Assembly (NCBI GenBank): GCA_021325555.1
Contig: JAJPGY010000034.1
Location: 124,001-188,000 of the forward strand
Length of the DNA stretch: 64,000 bases
Reading direction: 5' to 3'
Origin: Pseudomonadota bacterium
GTDB lineage: Bacteria > Cyanobacteriota > Vampirovibrionia > Obscuribacterales > Obscuribacteraceae
Shown: positions 18,674-27,359 of the stretch, one piece after another
How positions within the stretch are numbered: position 1 is the stretch's first letter
Layout: every line of letters begins with the position of its first letter
Translations under genes and position numbers: made by a program
The notes under the pieces: generated by a model
The model's input: only the letters and a program-made list of their open reading frames with translations
Databases searched by the model: none
What the model was told of the DNA's origin: nothing

Positions 18674-20332
18674 ATGCAAGCCTGGGAGGAAACGTTCGCC
18701 CAGTTGCGCGAGCAGTACATCAAGCGTTCCATCGACAGGCTGGGACTGATTGCTGATCTTGTAAAGGATCTCCTGGCGAACCCGTCCGACTCGACGATCA
18801 TCGACAGGCTCAAGCACAACTTTCACTGGCTGACCGGCTCGGGGAGCATCTACGGCTTTCCCCGGATCACCCAGCTGGGCTCCTCGGGAGAGCAGTACTG
18901 CGAAGTTCTGCTCGTCGAGAACCAGAAGGTGACGCAGGAGGACTGCGATCGCTTTCAAGGGCTTTTGGACAGCATAAGGGCCGAGTTCTCTGTCGGGCAA
19001 CCCGCAGAGGGTAAGGAGGCTGCTCCTGCTGGTGCGGCTCAGGCCGGCGAGAAGACCGCGCCCGCGACCGATCTTCTTATCGTCGATGCCGACCAGACCG
19101 ATCTGCTGGCCCTCAGCCGGCTGCTGGAGGAGGAGGGACTGGCCATTCGCGCGGCGCGATCGGTGTCCGGTGGAAAGAAGGCGATAGACGATCAGATGCC
19201 CGATGCTGTGATTGTCGCCATCCCGCTGCCCGACGGGCCGGGTTATGAGCTCGTCGAGCACATACGATCGCTGCCCGGCGGGGACCGTCCCCCGGTGCTC
19301 ATAGCGAGCCAGCAGAGCGGATTTCTCGATAAGGTGAAAGCGATTCACTGCGGGGCGGACGGCTATTTCGAAAAGTCATCCGACTGGTCCGAGCTGGCCG
19401 CCCGCCTGCGTTACCTGCTCGAGCGGGACAGACCGGAGCCGTATCGCATCCTGTCCGTGGAGGACGATCCAGATCAAGCGGCATTCGTGCGCGCGGTGCT
19501 CGAGCTGGCCGGCTATCAGGTGCGCGTCTGCCCCGACCCCAAGCGCTTCGAGCAGGAGCTGGGCGAGTTCCAGCCCGATCTCGTCCTCATGGACGTAATT
19601 TTGCCGGGCATCACCGGGTATGAGCTAACGAAGTATGTTCGCCAGAACGAGAAATACGTGGCACTGCCGGTGGTGTTCCTCACCACGCAGGGCCAGCTCG
19701 ACGCCCAGATCAAGGCGGCGAAAGCGGGTGGAGACGATTATCTCGTGAAGCCTGTGCTGCCGCCTTTGCTGGTTGCCATGGTCGCCTCCAAGCTGGAGCG
19801 CGCCCGTCTTTTGAAGACGCTCCTATATAAGGACGGCCTGACGAAGCTTCTCACCCACACCGCTTTCATGGAGCGCGCCGGCTCGGTGATGGCCGATTTA
19901 AGACGAAATCCGGAAAGACGCGCGGTCATGATCATGATCGACATTGACGGTCTCAAGTCCGTCAACGACAATTACGGCCCGACCACCGGTGACAAGGTGC
20001 TGGTCTGGCTGGCTAACCTGTTGCGGCGGCGCCTTCGCCGGCAGGACCTGATCGGGCGCTTCAGCGGCGAGGAGTTTCTGGTTATCGCGGAGGACCTGGG
20101 CGAGCAGGAAGCGGAAAAACTCACGGCCAGAGTTCTCGCCGAGTTCTCCAGCCGCGAGATCGAGGCCACCGATGGTACCAGATTCAATGTCACATTCAGC
20201 GCCGGGATCGCGACGCTGGATCCTCACGTGATGAGCCTGGAGCAGTGGCGCAGCGCCGCGGAGGAAGCGATGCGCGAGGCCAAGGCCAATAGCAAGAATT
20301 GCGTACAGCTGGCGTCGGTCAGCTTTCAATAA
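18674..20332 (+). CDS. Hpt-REC-REC-GGDEF signalling protein
   Basis: This 552-residue protein has an N-terminal helical Hpt-like domain (residues 1-105, with HNFHWLTGSGSIYGF as the candidate His box), a first receiver-like domain (about 130-255), a second receiver (about 258-380) and a diguanylate cyclase domain (about 385-550). In the first receiver the phospho-Asp position reads VIVAIPLPDG, Ala in place of Asp, so it cannot be phosphorylated. The second has LMDVILPG intact. The cyclase signature is SGEEF, a variant of GG(D/E)EF, with DIDG and the N/D substrate residues kept, so activity is likely but untested. It probably turns the relay into cyclic di-GMP. Confidence 0.9.
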   Translation: MQAWEETFAQLREQYIKRSIDRLGLIADLVKDLLANPSDSTIIDRLKHNFHWLTGSGSIYGFPRITQLGSSGEQYCEVLLVENQKVTQEDCDRFQGLLDSIRAEFSVGQPAEGKEAAPAGAAQAGEKTAPATDLLIVDADQTDLLALSRLLEEEGLAIRAARSVSGGKKAIDDQMPDAVIVAIPLPDGPGYELVEHIRSLPGGDRPPVLIASQQSGFLDKVKAIHCGADGYFEKSSDWSELAARLRYLLERDRPEPYRILSVEDDPDQAAFVRAVLELAGYQVRVCPDPKRFEQELGEFQPDLVLMDVILPGITGYELTKYVRQNEKYVALPVVFLTTQGQLDAQIKAAKAGGDDYLVKPVLPPLLVAMVASKLERARLLKTLLYKDGLTKLLTHTAFMERAGSVMADLRRNPERRAVMIMIDIDGLKSVNDNYGPTTGDKVLVWLANLLRRRLRRQDLIGRFSGEEFLVIAEDLGEQEAEKLTARVLAEFSSREIEATDGTRFNVTFSAGIATLDPHVMSLEQWRSAAEEAMREAKANSKNCVQLASVSFQ

Positions 20333-20351
20333 ATGGTGGTATCAATCGGCC

Positions 20352-20801
20352 ATGAATGAAGCGACTGCAACGGTGCGGAAGACGATGCTGGATGCGCTCG
20401 GCGGGCGCATCCTGGAGTCCAGAGAGGGTTACGCAAAAGGTGAGCTGCCGCTCACGGAGATGGTGATGCAGCCCACGCGCGTTTACCACGCCGGCGCCAT
20501 CATCGCGCTTGCCGACGAGGTAGCCTCCGTGGCCATCGTCGGCGGTCGGGCCACCAGCGAAGACTTGAGGGAAGGGGGCCGCCTGTTCCCCTACTCCGTA
20601 CAGATAAGCACCAACCTGCTCGACAACGACCCGGTAGGACCGCTCACGGCGGAAGCGCGCGTGGTCCGCAAGGGGCGCATGACCGTCGTCGACACCGAGG
20701 TGTTCAGCTCCACCGGCAAAAAGGTGGCGCTAATGCGCAGCACACACCTGATGGTCGATCTCAAAAAGACCGGCCCGCACAAGGCCCAGGCGATCGAATG
20801 A
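20352..20801 (+). CDS. Hotdog-fold thioesterase, PaaI family
   Basis: This 149-residue cytoplasmic protein has the hotdog signature PTRVYHAGAIIALADEVASVA, with the His-Gly-like HAG turn and the acidic catalytic residue of the ALADE helix, followed by the beta strands LTAEARVVRKGRMTVVDTEVFSSTGKKVALMRST. Members hydrolyse acyl- or aryl-CoA thioesters. It starts 19 bp after the cyclase gene and could be the last gene of that transcript, though no functional link is apparent. The acyl-CoA substrate cannot be predicted. Confidence 0.85.
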   Translation: MNEATATVRKTMLDALGGRILESREGYAKGELPLTEMVMQPTRVYHAGAIIALADEVASVAIVGGRATSEDLREGGRLFPYSVQISTNLLDNDPVGPLTAEARVVRKGRMTVVDTEVFSSTGKKVALMRSTHLMVDLKKTGPHKAQAIE

Positions 20802-20966
20802 GCGGCAGCCGGAGATCCCGGGATCGGTATTGCCGGCACGGCGGGCCAGCCCAAGAGGCGCTCGCGATTACCCGCCAGCCTGCGCAAGAAGAACTTTGCG
20901 CGAAAGGCAAGCGTTCCCCTGCCTGGTTTAGTGATCCTTGCTGCTAACCTAGCAGCCGCGTGGCCC

Positions 20967-23900
20967 TCACGTGCCGCCCGGTTGAAAGGGCACCAGCCAT
21001 GGTGCGGAGTCGATTGGCTGGACGGGCTGCACGGGCTGCACGGGCTGCACGGGGCGAGCGGGTCTGGCAGGGCGCTCTGGCTGCGCAAGTGGGTCTTCGC
21101 CGCGCCTGTATCTTTCGATCATCTGCCGGCGCTGCTGCTCCGACTGCAGCATGTATTCGAGATCCGCCCGCCGGCGTTCCGCTTCCAGCTGCGCGCGCAG
21201 GTTGTTGCTTCTCATCGCCTCCAGGGCCCGGTTCTCCTCGGCCCGCATTTGAGCGTCGATGAGCTGGCGCGCCGCGGCATCGGCTTGTTGCCTGCCCGCC
21301 TGCGTGCTGAGGTCGGCCTGCCTGATCGCGTTTCTGTGGTCCGCGATCTGCTGGCTGGTTGCCTGTGCGTGAGCCTGCGTCCGGTAATGCGGGCGAATCG
21401 TGCCGTCCGTCCGGCTGCCCACCGGCATGCCGTCGGCGGTAATGTGGCGCCCGTCGGCCGTGGTATGAACGAACACCGGCTTCGGCGCGCTGGGATCGCT
21501 GGCGTTCTCGCCCAGGAAGTGATAGGTGGTCCTGTACGTGCCGTCGGCCTGGCGCTCGCTGACCATGCTTGTCACATTGTGCAGGGACTTCATGTTGCCT
21601 TCCTGGTCCCTGTAATAGATGACCACGCCGCGCTCCGTGTTGAAGCGGGTCTCGCGGCGTTGAATCACCCCGTTCTCGACGACCTGGCTGCGGTCGAAGG
21701 TGTAGCCCTGATCGCCGGCCACGCCCTGCTCCGAGAAGGTACCTCTGCTGAGGTCGTTCCGCCCGAATCCCCACTGGTTGCTGACGTTCGGAATTCCCTG
21801 CCCCCAGATCGGCCTGCCGTTCTCGCCGGTGCCTACCTGCACGATTTTTGATCGCTCCTCGGCGGCACGGATCTCTTCTGCGGTCTGCGGCGGTCTGCCC
21901 AGGTCCTCGCCGGGGCGCTGCCGCGTCTCGCCCGATGCCTCAATGCGGGTGATCCCGCCTGAGCGCTCGGTAAACGTCAAGGTGCCGTCACGCCCGACCT
22001 GCGGATTCGCTCTCCAGGGAGGCAGGCTGTCCAGCGGCGACGGCACGGTTCGCAACTCCATTCCGCCTGTCCTTGGATTGAGCATCGTCCGATTGACGGC
22101 CGCCCTCCAGCTGCCGTCGGGCTGCCGTACCAGCGAGAGCCCCTTTTCCTGTCCCTGACCGGCAAAGTCAATCTGCCTGGGCGTCTGTTGACCGTCCGCT
22201 CCCCGCTCGTAGTGGATGTGAATGGTTTTTTGCGAGCCGGCAATCACGTTTCCTTCCCGGAGCGCCGGGTGCTCGATGTCGGTCGGGTTGCCGTTTTTGT
22301 CCTTGTGCACCGTGTACTCGTAGTTGTGACCGGACTTGTCCTGTGCGGTGCGGGTCTCGCTTGTGCCGCCGTCCGGACGCAGGGCCAGTGTCATTCTCTC
22401 GGGCGGCCGGTTGCCCTCGATGACCTCCACCTGCCCTCTGATGGCACCGGTGGCCGGATCTATCTTCGCGTCCCTGAGGGTGCTCGGCTCGCCCTGACCG
22501 CCGGTTCTCCTGGCGGTGCCGTCCGCACCGATCGTCCAGCTTTCGCGGCGGCCGGCGGAGTGGTAATTGACCTCGACCGCCTTGCCGTTCACCATCGTCA
22601 CCTCGGCGCCGCTGGAAAAGGAGCGGATGGTCCTGCCGCCGTCAGCGCGTTCGGTGTAATCGGACTCCTTCTTCCCGCGGGCGTCGAAGGTTCGGGTCGT
22701 CCGGCCGTCCTCGAGTTTCGCCGTCACGTGGCCCCGGGCATCGATGCCCTCTATGGTCTTAATTCCTTGCTTGCCGGCCTCGGCTATCGGCACGCCGTTC
22801 CTCGAAACGGAGGTGATCTGCTCCGATCCGTCGGGGCCCCTGGTGACACCCATGGTGTAGCCCGCCGGCGAGCTGAAGGTGCGCTGGTAGTGACCGGGCT
22901 GCCCTTCTACCGGCCGGTCGCGATATTCCAGTTGCTGTCCTTCCGGGGTGGTGAGGCGAGTGCGCCCGTGTGTGAGCTCGCAGACCACATTTTGCCGGCT
23001 GTCCATGCGGATCGACTGCACGTCGCCGCCCACGCTTGCCGTGGTCTGTCCCTGGCCGTTCCGAACCTCTGTAATCCGCAGGTTGGCATCGCGCAAGATC
23101 GTGCGCTCGCCCTGGCGGTCGACGATCCGTCCATCGCGTACCGGAAGCGTCGAGGTTCGCCCCCGGGCGTCGGTCAGTGAGGCCGTGGAATCGGTGATCC
23201 TGCCGGTTGCCGGATCCAGGTGAAAACTCAGGGTGGGGCCGCCAACTGTGCCATCCGGGGTCAGCGGGGTAATCTCGCGGCGGGTGCCGGAGGAATCCAA
23301 TCTGTCCGTGTAGCGTGCCCGCTCGCCGCCGGCGCTGACCGTGCGGAAAGTGCCGTTGCTCAGGCCGAGGGTGATGTTGTTGTTGTCGTCCACGCGGACT
23401 GACCTGACGTCTCCGCCGACGGTTTCGATCGTCCTGCCGTCCTGAGCGCGGATGGCGCTTGCCTTGAGATTGTGGTCGTAAACCAGCGTATTGTTGCCCC
23501 GCTGCTGGAGGACGTGACCGTCCCTGTCGATGGAGATCACACCGCCTGAGACCTCCGCCTGCTGTCTGCCGTCCGCTGCCAGCCGGGCCACGGATGTGAT
23601 GTCCTGCGGATTGAAGGGATCGGTCTCCACCCTGTAGCTGGTGCCGCTGGGGCTGCGCAGCCCGGCGAGCCGGAAGTTGCCGTGCTCGTCGCCGAGCGTT
23701 TCGTAGCGCCGGTTTCCCTCGGCGTCGCGCGTCACCCGGCGCGTGCCGTCGCTGCTGGTTGCCGTGGTTGATCCGCTCTGCGGATCGATCTCCACGCGCT
23801 GGCCAGCTTTCTGGAAGGAGATCCTGCCGTTGCCGTCGACCCGCAGATCCCGCACCCGGCTCCCGTCGATAAGCGGTCTGCCCTGGGCATCGACGATCCG

Positions 23901-24239
23901 GGCGACGTGATCCGGTTGCCCCGGCTGGCGACCGTATTCGACCTTATATCTCTGCCCGTTGAAGGTTATCTCCGCCGGCCGGCCTCTGCCGGCCGCGTCC
24001 GGATGGGCGTTGTCCCGTCCTGTCACGGGGTCGCCTTCCACCCGGCGGAAGGTCGGGAGCACGCCGCTTATCTCCAGCTCCCTGGTGTTTTGCCGTCCTT
24101 GATCGAAGAGATTTCGGAAATCTCTCTGCAGTTCGGTCTGCAGGTCGCGAACAACCGCCGATAGCTGGCGGTCGCCCACGCCGGTGTTCTCGGGGGGGGC
24201 GTCGGGAATTCTTGTCTGAGGTCTGTCTGAAGCGAGCAT
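20967..24239 (-). CDS. Giant YD/RHS-like beta-repeat protein, unknown
   Basis: From ATG 24239 this is about 1090 residues; the frame is open to 24524 but that part overlaps the moaD region and looks non-coding. Residues 90-640 are degenerate tandem units of about 20-45 residues with the pattern strand-x-D-x-x-G-(R/N)-x-strand, such as VDGNGRISF, TRDAEGNRRYE, SIDRDGHVL and IDARGHVTAKL, recalling YD/RHS wrapped beta-sheets but without the RHS core (DPxGR...) box. Residues 890-1050 are Gln/Arg/Ala-rich and coiled-coil-like (RQQADAAARQLIDAQMRAE). The tail has proline repeats encoded by 9-bp tandem copies. There is no signal peptide. Large surface or toxin-delivery proteins look similar, but no function can be assigned. 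Confidence 0.75.
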   Translation of the reverse strand: MLASDRPQTRIPDAPPENTGVGDRQLSAVVRDLQTELQRDFRNLFDQGRQNTRELEISGVLPTFRRVEGDPVTGRDNAHPDAAGRGRPAEITFNGQRYKVEYGRQPGQPDHVARIVDAQGRPLIDGSRVRDLRVDGNGRISFQKAGQRVEIDPQSGSTTATSSDGTRRVTRDAEGNRRYETLGDEHGNFRLAGLRSPSGTSYRVETDPFNPQDITSVARLAADGRQQAEVSGGVISIDRDGHVLQQRGNNTLVYDHNLKASAIRAQDGRTIETVGGDVRSVRVDDNNNITLGLSNGTFRTVSAGGERARYTDRLDSSGTRREITPLTPDGTVGGPTLSFHLDPATGRITDSTASLTDARGRTSTLPVRDGRIVDRQGERTILRDANLRITEVRNGQGQTTASVGGDVQSIRMDSRQNVVCELTHGRTRLTTPEGQQLEYRDRPVEGQPGHYQRTFSSPAGYTMGVTRGPDGSEQITSVSRNGVPIAEAGKQGIKTIEGIDARGHVTAKLEDGRTTRTFDARGKKESDYTERADGGRTIRSFSSGAEVTMVNGKAVEVNYHSAGRRESWTIGADGTARRTGGQGEPSTLRDAKIDPATGAIRGQVEVIEGNRPPERMTLALRPDGGTSETRTAQDKSGHNYEYTVHKDKNGNPTDIEHPALREGNVIAGSQKTIHIHYERGADGQQTPRQIDFAGQGQEKGLSLVRQPDGSWRAAVNRTMLNPRTGGMELRTVPSPLDSLPPWRANPQVGRDGTLTFTERSGGITRIEASGETRQRPGEDLGRPPQTAEEIRAAEERSKIVQVGTGENGRPIWGQGIPNVSNQWGFGRNDLSRGTFSEQGVAGDQGYTFDRSQVVENGVIQRRETRFNTERGVVIYYRDQEGNMKSLHNVTSMVSERQADGTYRTTYHFLGENASDPSAPKPVFVHTTADGRHITADGMPVGSRTDGTIRPHYRTQAHAQATSQQIADHRNAIRQADLSTQAGRQQADAAARQLIDAQMRAEENRALEAMRSNNLRAQLEAERRRADLEYMLQSEQQRRQMIERYRRGEDPLAQPERPARPARPVQPVQPVQPVQPIDSAPWLVPFQPGGT
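21022..21048. repeat. 9-bp tandem repeat in the 3' end of the YD-like gene
   Basis: Three exact copies of ACGGGCTGC run head to tail from 21022 to 21048, with partial copies on both sides. On the minus strand they encode the Val-Gln-Pro repeat just before the C-terminus. Such in-frame triplet-multiple repeats can expand or shrink without breaking the frame. Confidence 0.8.
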
Positions 24240-24386
24240 CGAAACCAGCCCTGCGATAATCTGGCGCTCAATGCGATGGTAGTAAGCCGTCGCCCATCGC
24301 AGCCCGAAGTCTACGGGGGATTTGTGGAAAGTCCGTGAAAGTGTGCGACAATTGGCCCCTGCCTGACCTTGGGGCGAACAAAAGCC

Positions 24387-24644
24387 ATGGCCTACCAGGA
24401 AAGCAAGCAGGTTCAGATTCGGTACTACGCTGCCCTGAGGGAAGAGCGTGGTTTGCCTGCGGAGACCGTGACTACCTTTGCCGGCAGCTTGCGGGAGCTT
24501 TACCTGGAACTGCGGGACAAACATGGCTTTCGCCTGGGCTGCGAGCGGTTGCGGGTGGCCGTAAACGATCGGTTCGGCAACTGGGACGACGAGCTCGCCG
24601 ACAGCGACAGGGTGGTTTTCATTCCGCCCGTGTCCGGAGGCTGA
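24387..24644 (+). CDS. moaD: Molybdopterin synthase small subunit (MoaD, ubiquitin-like)
   Basis: MoaD is the sulphur carrier of molybdopterin synthase. The 85-residue product has the beta-grasp pattern (VQIRYYAALREERG, RLRVAVNDRF, DRVVFIPPVSGG) and ends in the essential Gly-Gly, which is adenylated and then thiocarboxylated. ATG 24387 was chosen over the TTG at 24369. The stop overlaps the moaE start (TGATG). It opens the operon moaD-moaE-moaA-moeA, divergent from the YD-like gene with 147 bp between. Confidence 0.93.
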   Translation: MAYQESKQVQIRYYAALREERGLPAETVTTFAGSLRELYLELRDKHGFRLGCERLRVAVNDRFGNWDDELADSDRVVFIPPVSGG

Positions 24645-25093
24645 TGATGTTTTTGCTCAGCAAAGAGGCGATCGAGATTGAGCCCTTACGGCGTCTTTTC
24701 GCTGACGCCAGGGCAGGCGCGGTGGCCACCTTCGAGGGCCGGGTGCGCAACCACAACGACGGGCGCCCGGTTTTGGGTTTGGATTATGAAGCCTACGAGG
24801 CGCTGGCGGTTGAGGAGGCGGAGACGATAATGAAGGAGGCCACGGACAGGTTCGGCCTCTACAAGGCCTGCTGTGTTCATCGGGTGGGAAGCCTTCGGGT
24901 AGGCGACCTGGCCGTCTGGGTCGGCGTGAGCGGCGCCCACCGCGCCGAGGCGTTTGCGGCATGCCAGTACATAATCGACGCGGTCAAGCACCGGCTGCCA
25001 ATCTGGAAGCGCGAGCGGTATGCTGACGGCTCGGTGGAGTGGGTGAATTGCCAATCGGGATCGAGGGAGCTGAGCCGTGAGCATGCTCATTGA
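24644..25093 (+). CDS. moaE: Molybdopterin synthase large subunit (MoaE)
   Basis: MoaE joins MoaD to convert precursor Z (cyclic pyranopterin monophosphate) to molybdopterin. The 149-residue product shows the family segments GAVATFEGRVRNHNDGR, LDYEAYEALAVEEAE, HRVGSLRVGDLAVWVGVS, HRAEAFAACQYIID and the catalytic-site VKHRLPIWKRER, where the Lys pair lies. Two adjacent ATGs exist at 24644 and 24647; the first overlaps the moaD stop. It overlaps moaA by 17 bases, so all four genes are translationally packed. Confidence 0.95.
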   Translation: MMFLLSKEAIEIEPLRRLFADARAGAVATFEGRVRNHNDGRPVLGLDYEAYEALAVEEAETIMKEATDRFGLYKACCVHRVGSLRVGDLAVWVGVSGAHRAEAFAACQYIIDAVKHRLPIWKRERYADGSVEWVNCQSGSRELSREHAH

Positions 25094-26060
25094 CCGATTC
25101 GGCAGAAGGCACACCTACTTGCGCATCTCGGTGACGGATCGCTGCAACCTCCGCTGCGCTTATTGCATGCCCTTTAAGGGCATCGTCTGGAAGAACAAGA
25201 AAGAGATCTTGACCCTGGAAGAGATTTGCCGGGTGGCGAGCATCTTCGTGGAACTCGGCATTACCAAGATTCGCCTGACAGGCGGAGAGCCGCTGGTGAG
25301 GCGCAATGTCGAGGCGCTCGTCCGGTGGCTTGCCGAGCTGCCGGGCGTTGAAAAGCTGGCCATGACCACCAATGGCGTGCTTCTGCGTGAGAAGGCTCAC
25401 GCCCTTAAGGCAGCCGGGTTGAAGGCGCTTAACGTAAGTCTGGACACCCTTCGCCGGTCGCGATTCGAGGAGATAGCCAAGCGCGACCACTGGGATGATG
25501 TGATGGCCGGGATTGAAGCGGCTCTCGCGTGCGAATTCGACACGCTCAAGGTAAACTGCGTCGTCATCAAGGGATTCAATGACGACGAGATTTTGGACTT
25601 CGTCGAGTTTGCCAGGGACAAGCCGATGAACGTTCGCTTCATCGAGTACATGCCGTTTCCGGACAATCAATGGCACAAGGACGGCATGCTCTCTTTCGCC
25701 AGGATGAAGGAGCACATCGAGCAGCGCTACGAGCTCGTCCCTCTCGACACCGAATCCGGTGCCGTCGCCAAGGATTTTGCCATTGGCGGCCGCAGGGGCA
25801 CCGTCAGCTTCATTACCTCGATGTCCGAGAGCTTCTGCGAGTCATGCAACAGGCTTCGCTTGACCGCTGACGGATCCGTAAAATCCTGCTTGTTCTACGC
25901 GCCGGAAATTAACCTGCGGGGTGAGCTTCGCTCAGGGCTCGACGACGCCGGGCTGCGCGAGATGATACTGTCTGCGGTGCTGCAGAAACCGGAGGCTCAC
26001 CCGCCGATGGAGGAGCTGGTTGGCATGGCCAACAGGGCTATGGTGGAGATTGGCGGATGA
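25077..26060 (+). CDS. moaA: GTP 3',8-cyclase (MoaA)
   Basis: MoaA is the radical SAM enzyme for the first step of molybdenum cofactor synthesis from GTP. The N-terminal cluster motif is CNLRCAYC (CxxxCxxC) in RISVTDRCNLRCAYCMP; TGGEPLVR is the SAM-binding GGEP motif. The C-terminal cluster cysteines are in CESCNRLRLTADGSVKSC, and the protein ends in the Gly-Gly tail (VEIGG) needed for activity. The 327-residue length is typical. The start is GTG 25077, with an ATG two codons later. The stop overlaps moeA as ATGA. Confidence 0.96.
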   Translation: MSMLIDRFGRRHTYLRISVTDRCNLRCAYCMPFKGIVWKNKKEILTLEEICRVASIFVELGITKIRLTGGEPLVRRNVEALVRWLAELPGVEKLAMTTNGVLLREKAHALKAAGLKALNVSLDTLRRSRFEEIAKRDHWDDVMAGIEAALACEFDTLKVNCVVIKGFNDDEILDFVEFARDKPMNVRFIEYMPFPDNQWHKDGMLSFARMKEHIEQRYELVPLDTESGAVAKDFAIGGRRGTVSFITSMSESFCESCNRLRLTADGSVKSCLFYAPEINLRGELRSGLDDAGLREMILSAVLQKPEAHPPMEELVGMANRAMVEIGG

Positions 26061-27292
26061 TCTCCTTTGAGGAAGCGCGGGCGCAGATCCTTGCCAGCGT
26101 ATCGCCGCTCGGAAAACAGGAAGTGAAATTGACCAAGCTGCTCGGGTCTTTCCTGAGCGAGCCGGTGACGGCCGCGCAGGACCTTCCCGGCTTCGACAAC
26201 TCCGCCGTGGACGGCTTCGGCGTGCTGGTGTCCGATGTTCATTCCGCGACTGCCGATTCCCCCGCGCGCCTGCATCTGTCCGGCGTCATTCGAGCCGGCG
26301 ATCCCGGCAACCTTCACCTGGCGCCAGGCAATGTCGTGAAAATCCTCACCGGCGCCCCGGTGCCGCACTCTGTGGACGCCGTGGTGATGAGGGAATACTG
26401 CGAGGAAAGCAACGGTTACGTCTACGTGCGCCAGGCGGCGGACAGAGGCGAGAATATCCGCCGCAAAGGCGGCGAGTTCCGCCAAGGACAGGTGGTGCTC
26501 CAGCAGGGGATGCGGGTTACGCCGCCTGTAATCGGTCTGCTGGCGACGCTCGGCTACTCGTCGGCTCCGGTCTTCAAGAAACCGAGGCTGGCAGTGATTG
26601 GCACCGGCGACGAGCTTGTGAAGCCGGGCCGCCCTCTCGCTTGCGGGCAGATTTACGATTCCAATTCCTACGCTCTGGTCGCCGCGGCGAAGGGTCTGGG
26701 AATCGACGTCTGCCGCAGTTATCTCGCGCGTGACGATTTCGATTCCACGGCAAACGTGATAAGGCTTGCCCTGAGGGAAAGTGATGTCCTGATCTCCGCC
26801 GGTGGTGTCTCCGTCGGTGACTACGACATCGTGAAGGACGTACTGGAAGACTGTGGTGTCCACGGTCTTTTCTGGAAGATAGCCATGAAGCCGGGCAAGC
26901 CGGTGTACTTCGGCACGCTCGATTCGAAGCAGGGCTCTCGCCGAAAGCTGGTGTTCGGTCTGCCCGGTAATCCTGTCTCGGCGCTGGTCACCTTTCACGA
27001 GCTGGTGGCGCCCGCGCTCCGTAAGATGATGGGGGCAAAATCCGTCTTGCCGCAGACGTTGCTGGTCACCCTCGGGCAGACCTTGAAGAAAAGACCGGGC
27101 CGCCTGGAGTTCGTGCGCGGCAGCCTGGTGCTGGAGGAAGGGGCCATGGTTGTGAGGCCGACCACCGGGCAGGATTCCCACATGCTCGGCGGCCTGAGCC
27201 AGGCCAACTGCCTGATCCACTTTCCGGCCGACGAAGAGCAGCTGCCCGAAGGAAGCCAGGCGCGGGTCGACCTCCTCGACTGGTCGCATTGA
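26057..27292 (+). CDS. moeA: Molybdopterin molybdenumtransferase (MoeA)
   Basis: MoeA inserts molybdate into adenylated molybdopterin. The 411-residue product shows LPGFDNSAVDGFGV, LTGAPVPHSVDAVVMRE, the MoCF-biosynthesis domain with GTGDELVKPG, ISAGGVSVGDYDIVKDVL, KIAMKPGKP and FGLPGNPVSALVTF, all in the usual order. It is the last of four overlapping cofactor genes; no mogA, moaC or molybdate transporter is in the window. The xanthine dehydrogenase operon about 2.2 kb downstream is a likely user of the cofactor. Confidence 0.95.
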   Translation: MISFEEARAQILASVSPLGKQEVKLTKLLGSFLSEPVTAAQDLPGFDNSAVDGFGVLVSDVHSATADSPARLHLSGVIRAGDPGNLHLAPGNVVKILTGAPVPHSVDAVVMREYCEESNGYVYVRQAADRGENIRRKGGEFRQGQVVLQQGMRVTPPVIGLLATLGYSSAPVFKKPRLAVIGTGDELVKPGRPLACGQIYDSNSYALVAAAKGLGIDVCRSYLARDDFDSTANVIRLALRESDVLISAGGVSVGDYDIVKDVLEDCGVHGLFWKIAMKPGKPVYFGTLDSKQGSRRKLVFGLPGNPVSALVTFHELVAPALRKMMGAKSVLPQTLLVTLGQTLKKRPGRLEFVRGSLVLEEGAMVVRPTTGQDSHMLGGLSQANCLIHFPADEEQLPEGSQARVDLLDWSH

Positions 27293-27359
27293 GCGCGCTT
27301 TTTTGTTGCATGCTATAAGGGAGGTACACTCCTCTGAACTTTTTGCCTCGAGGGAAGCC

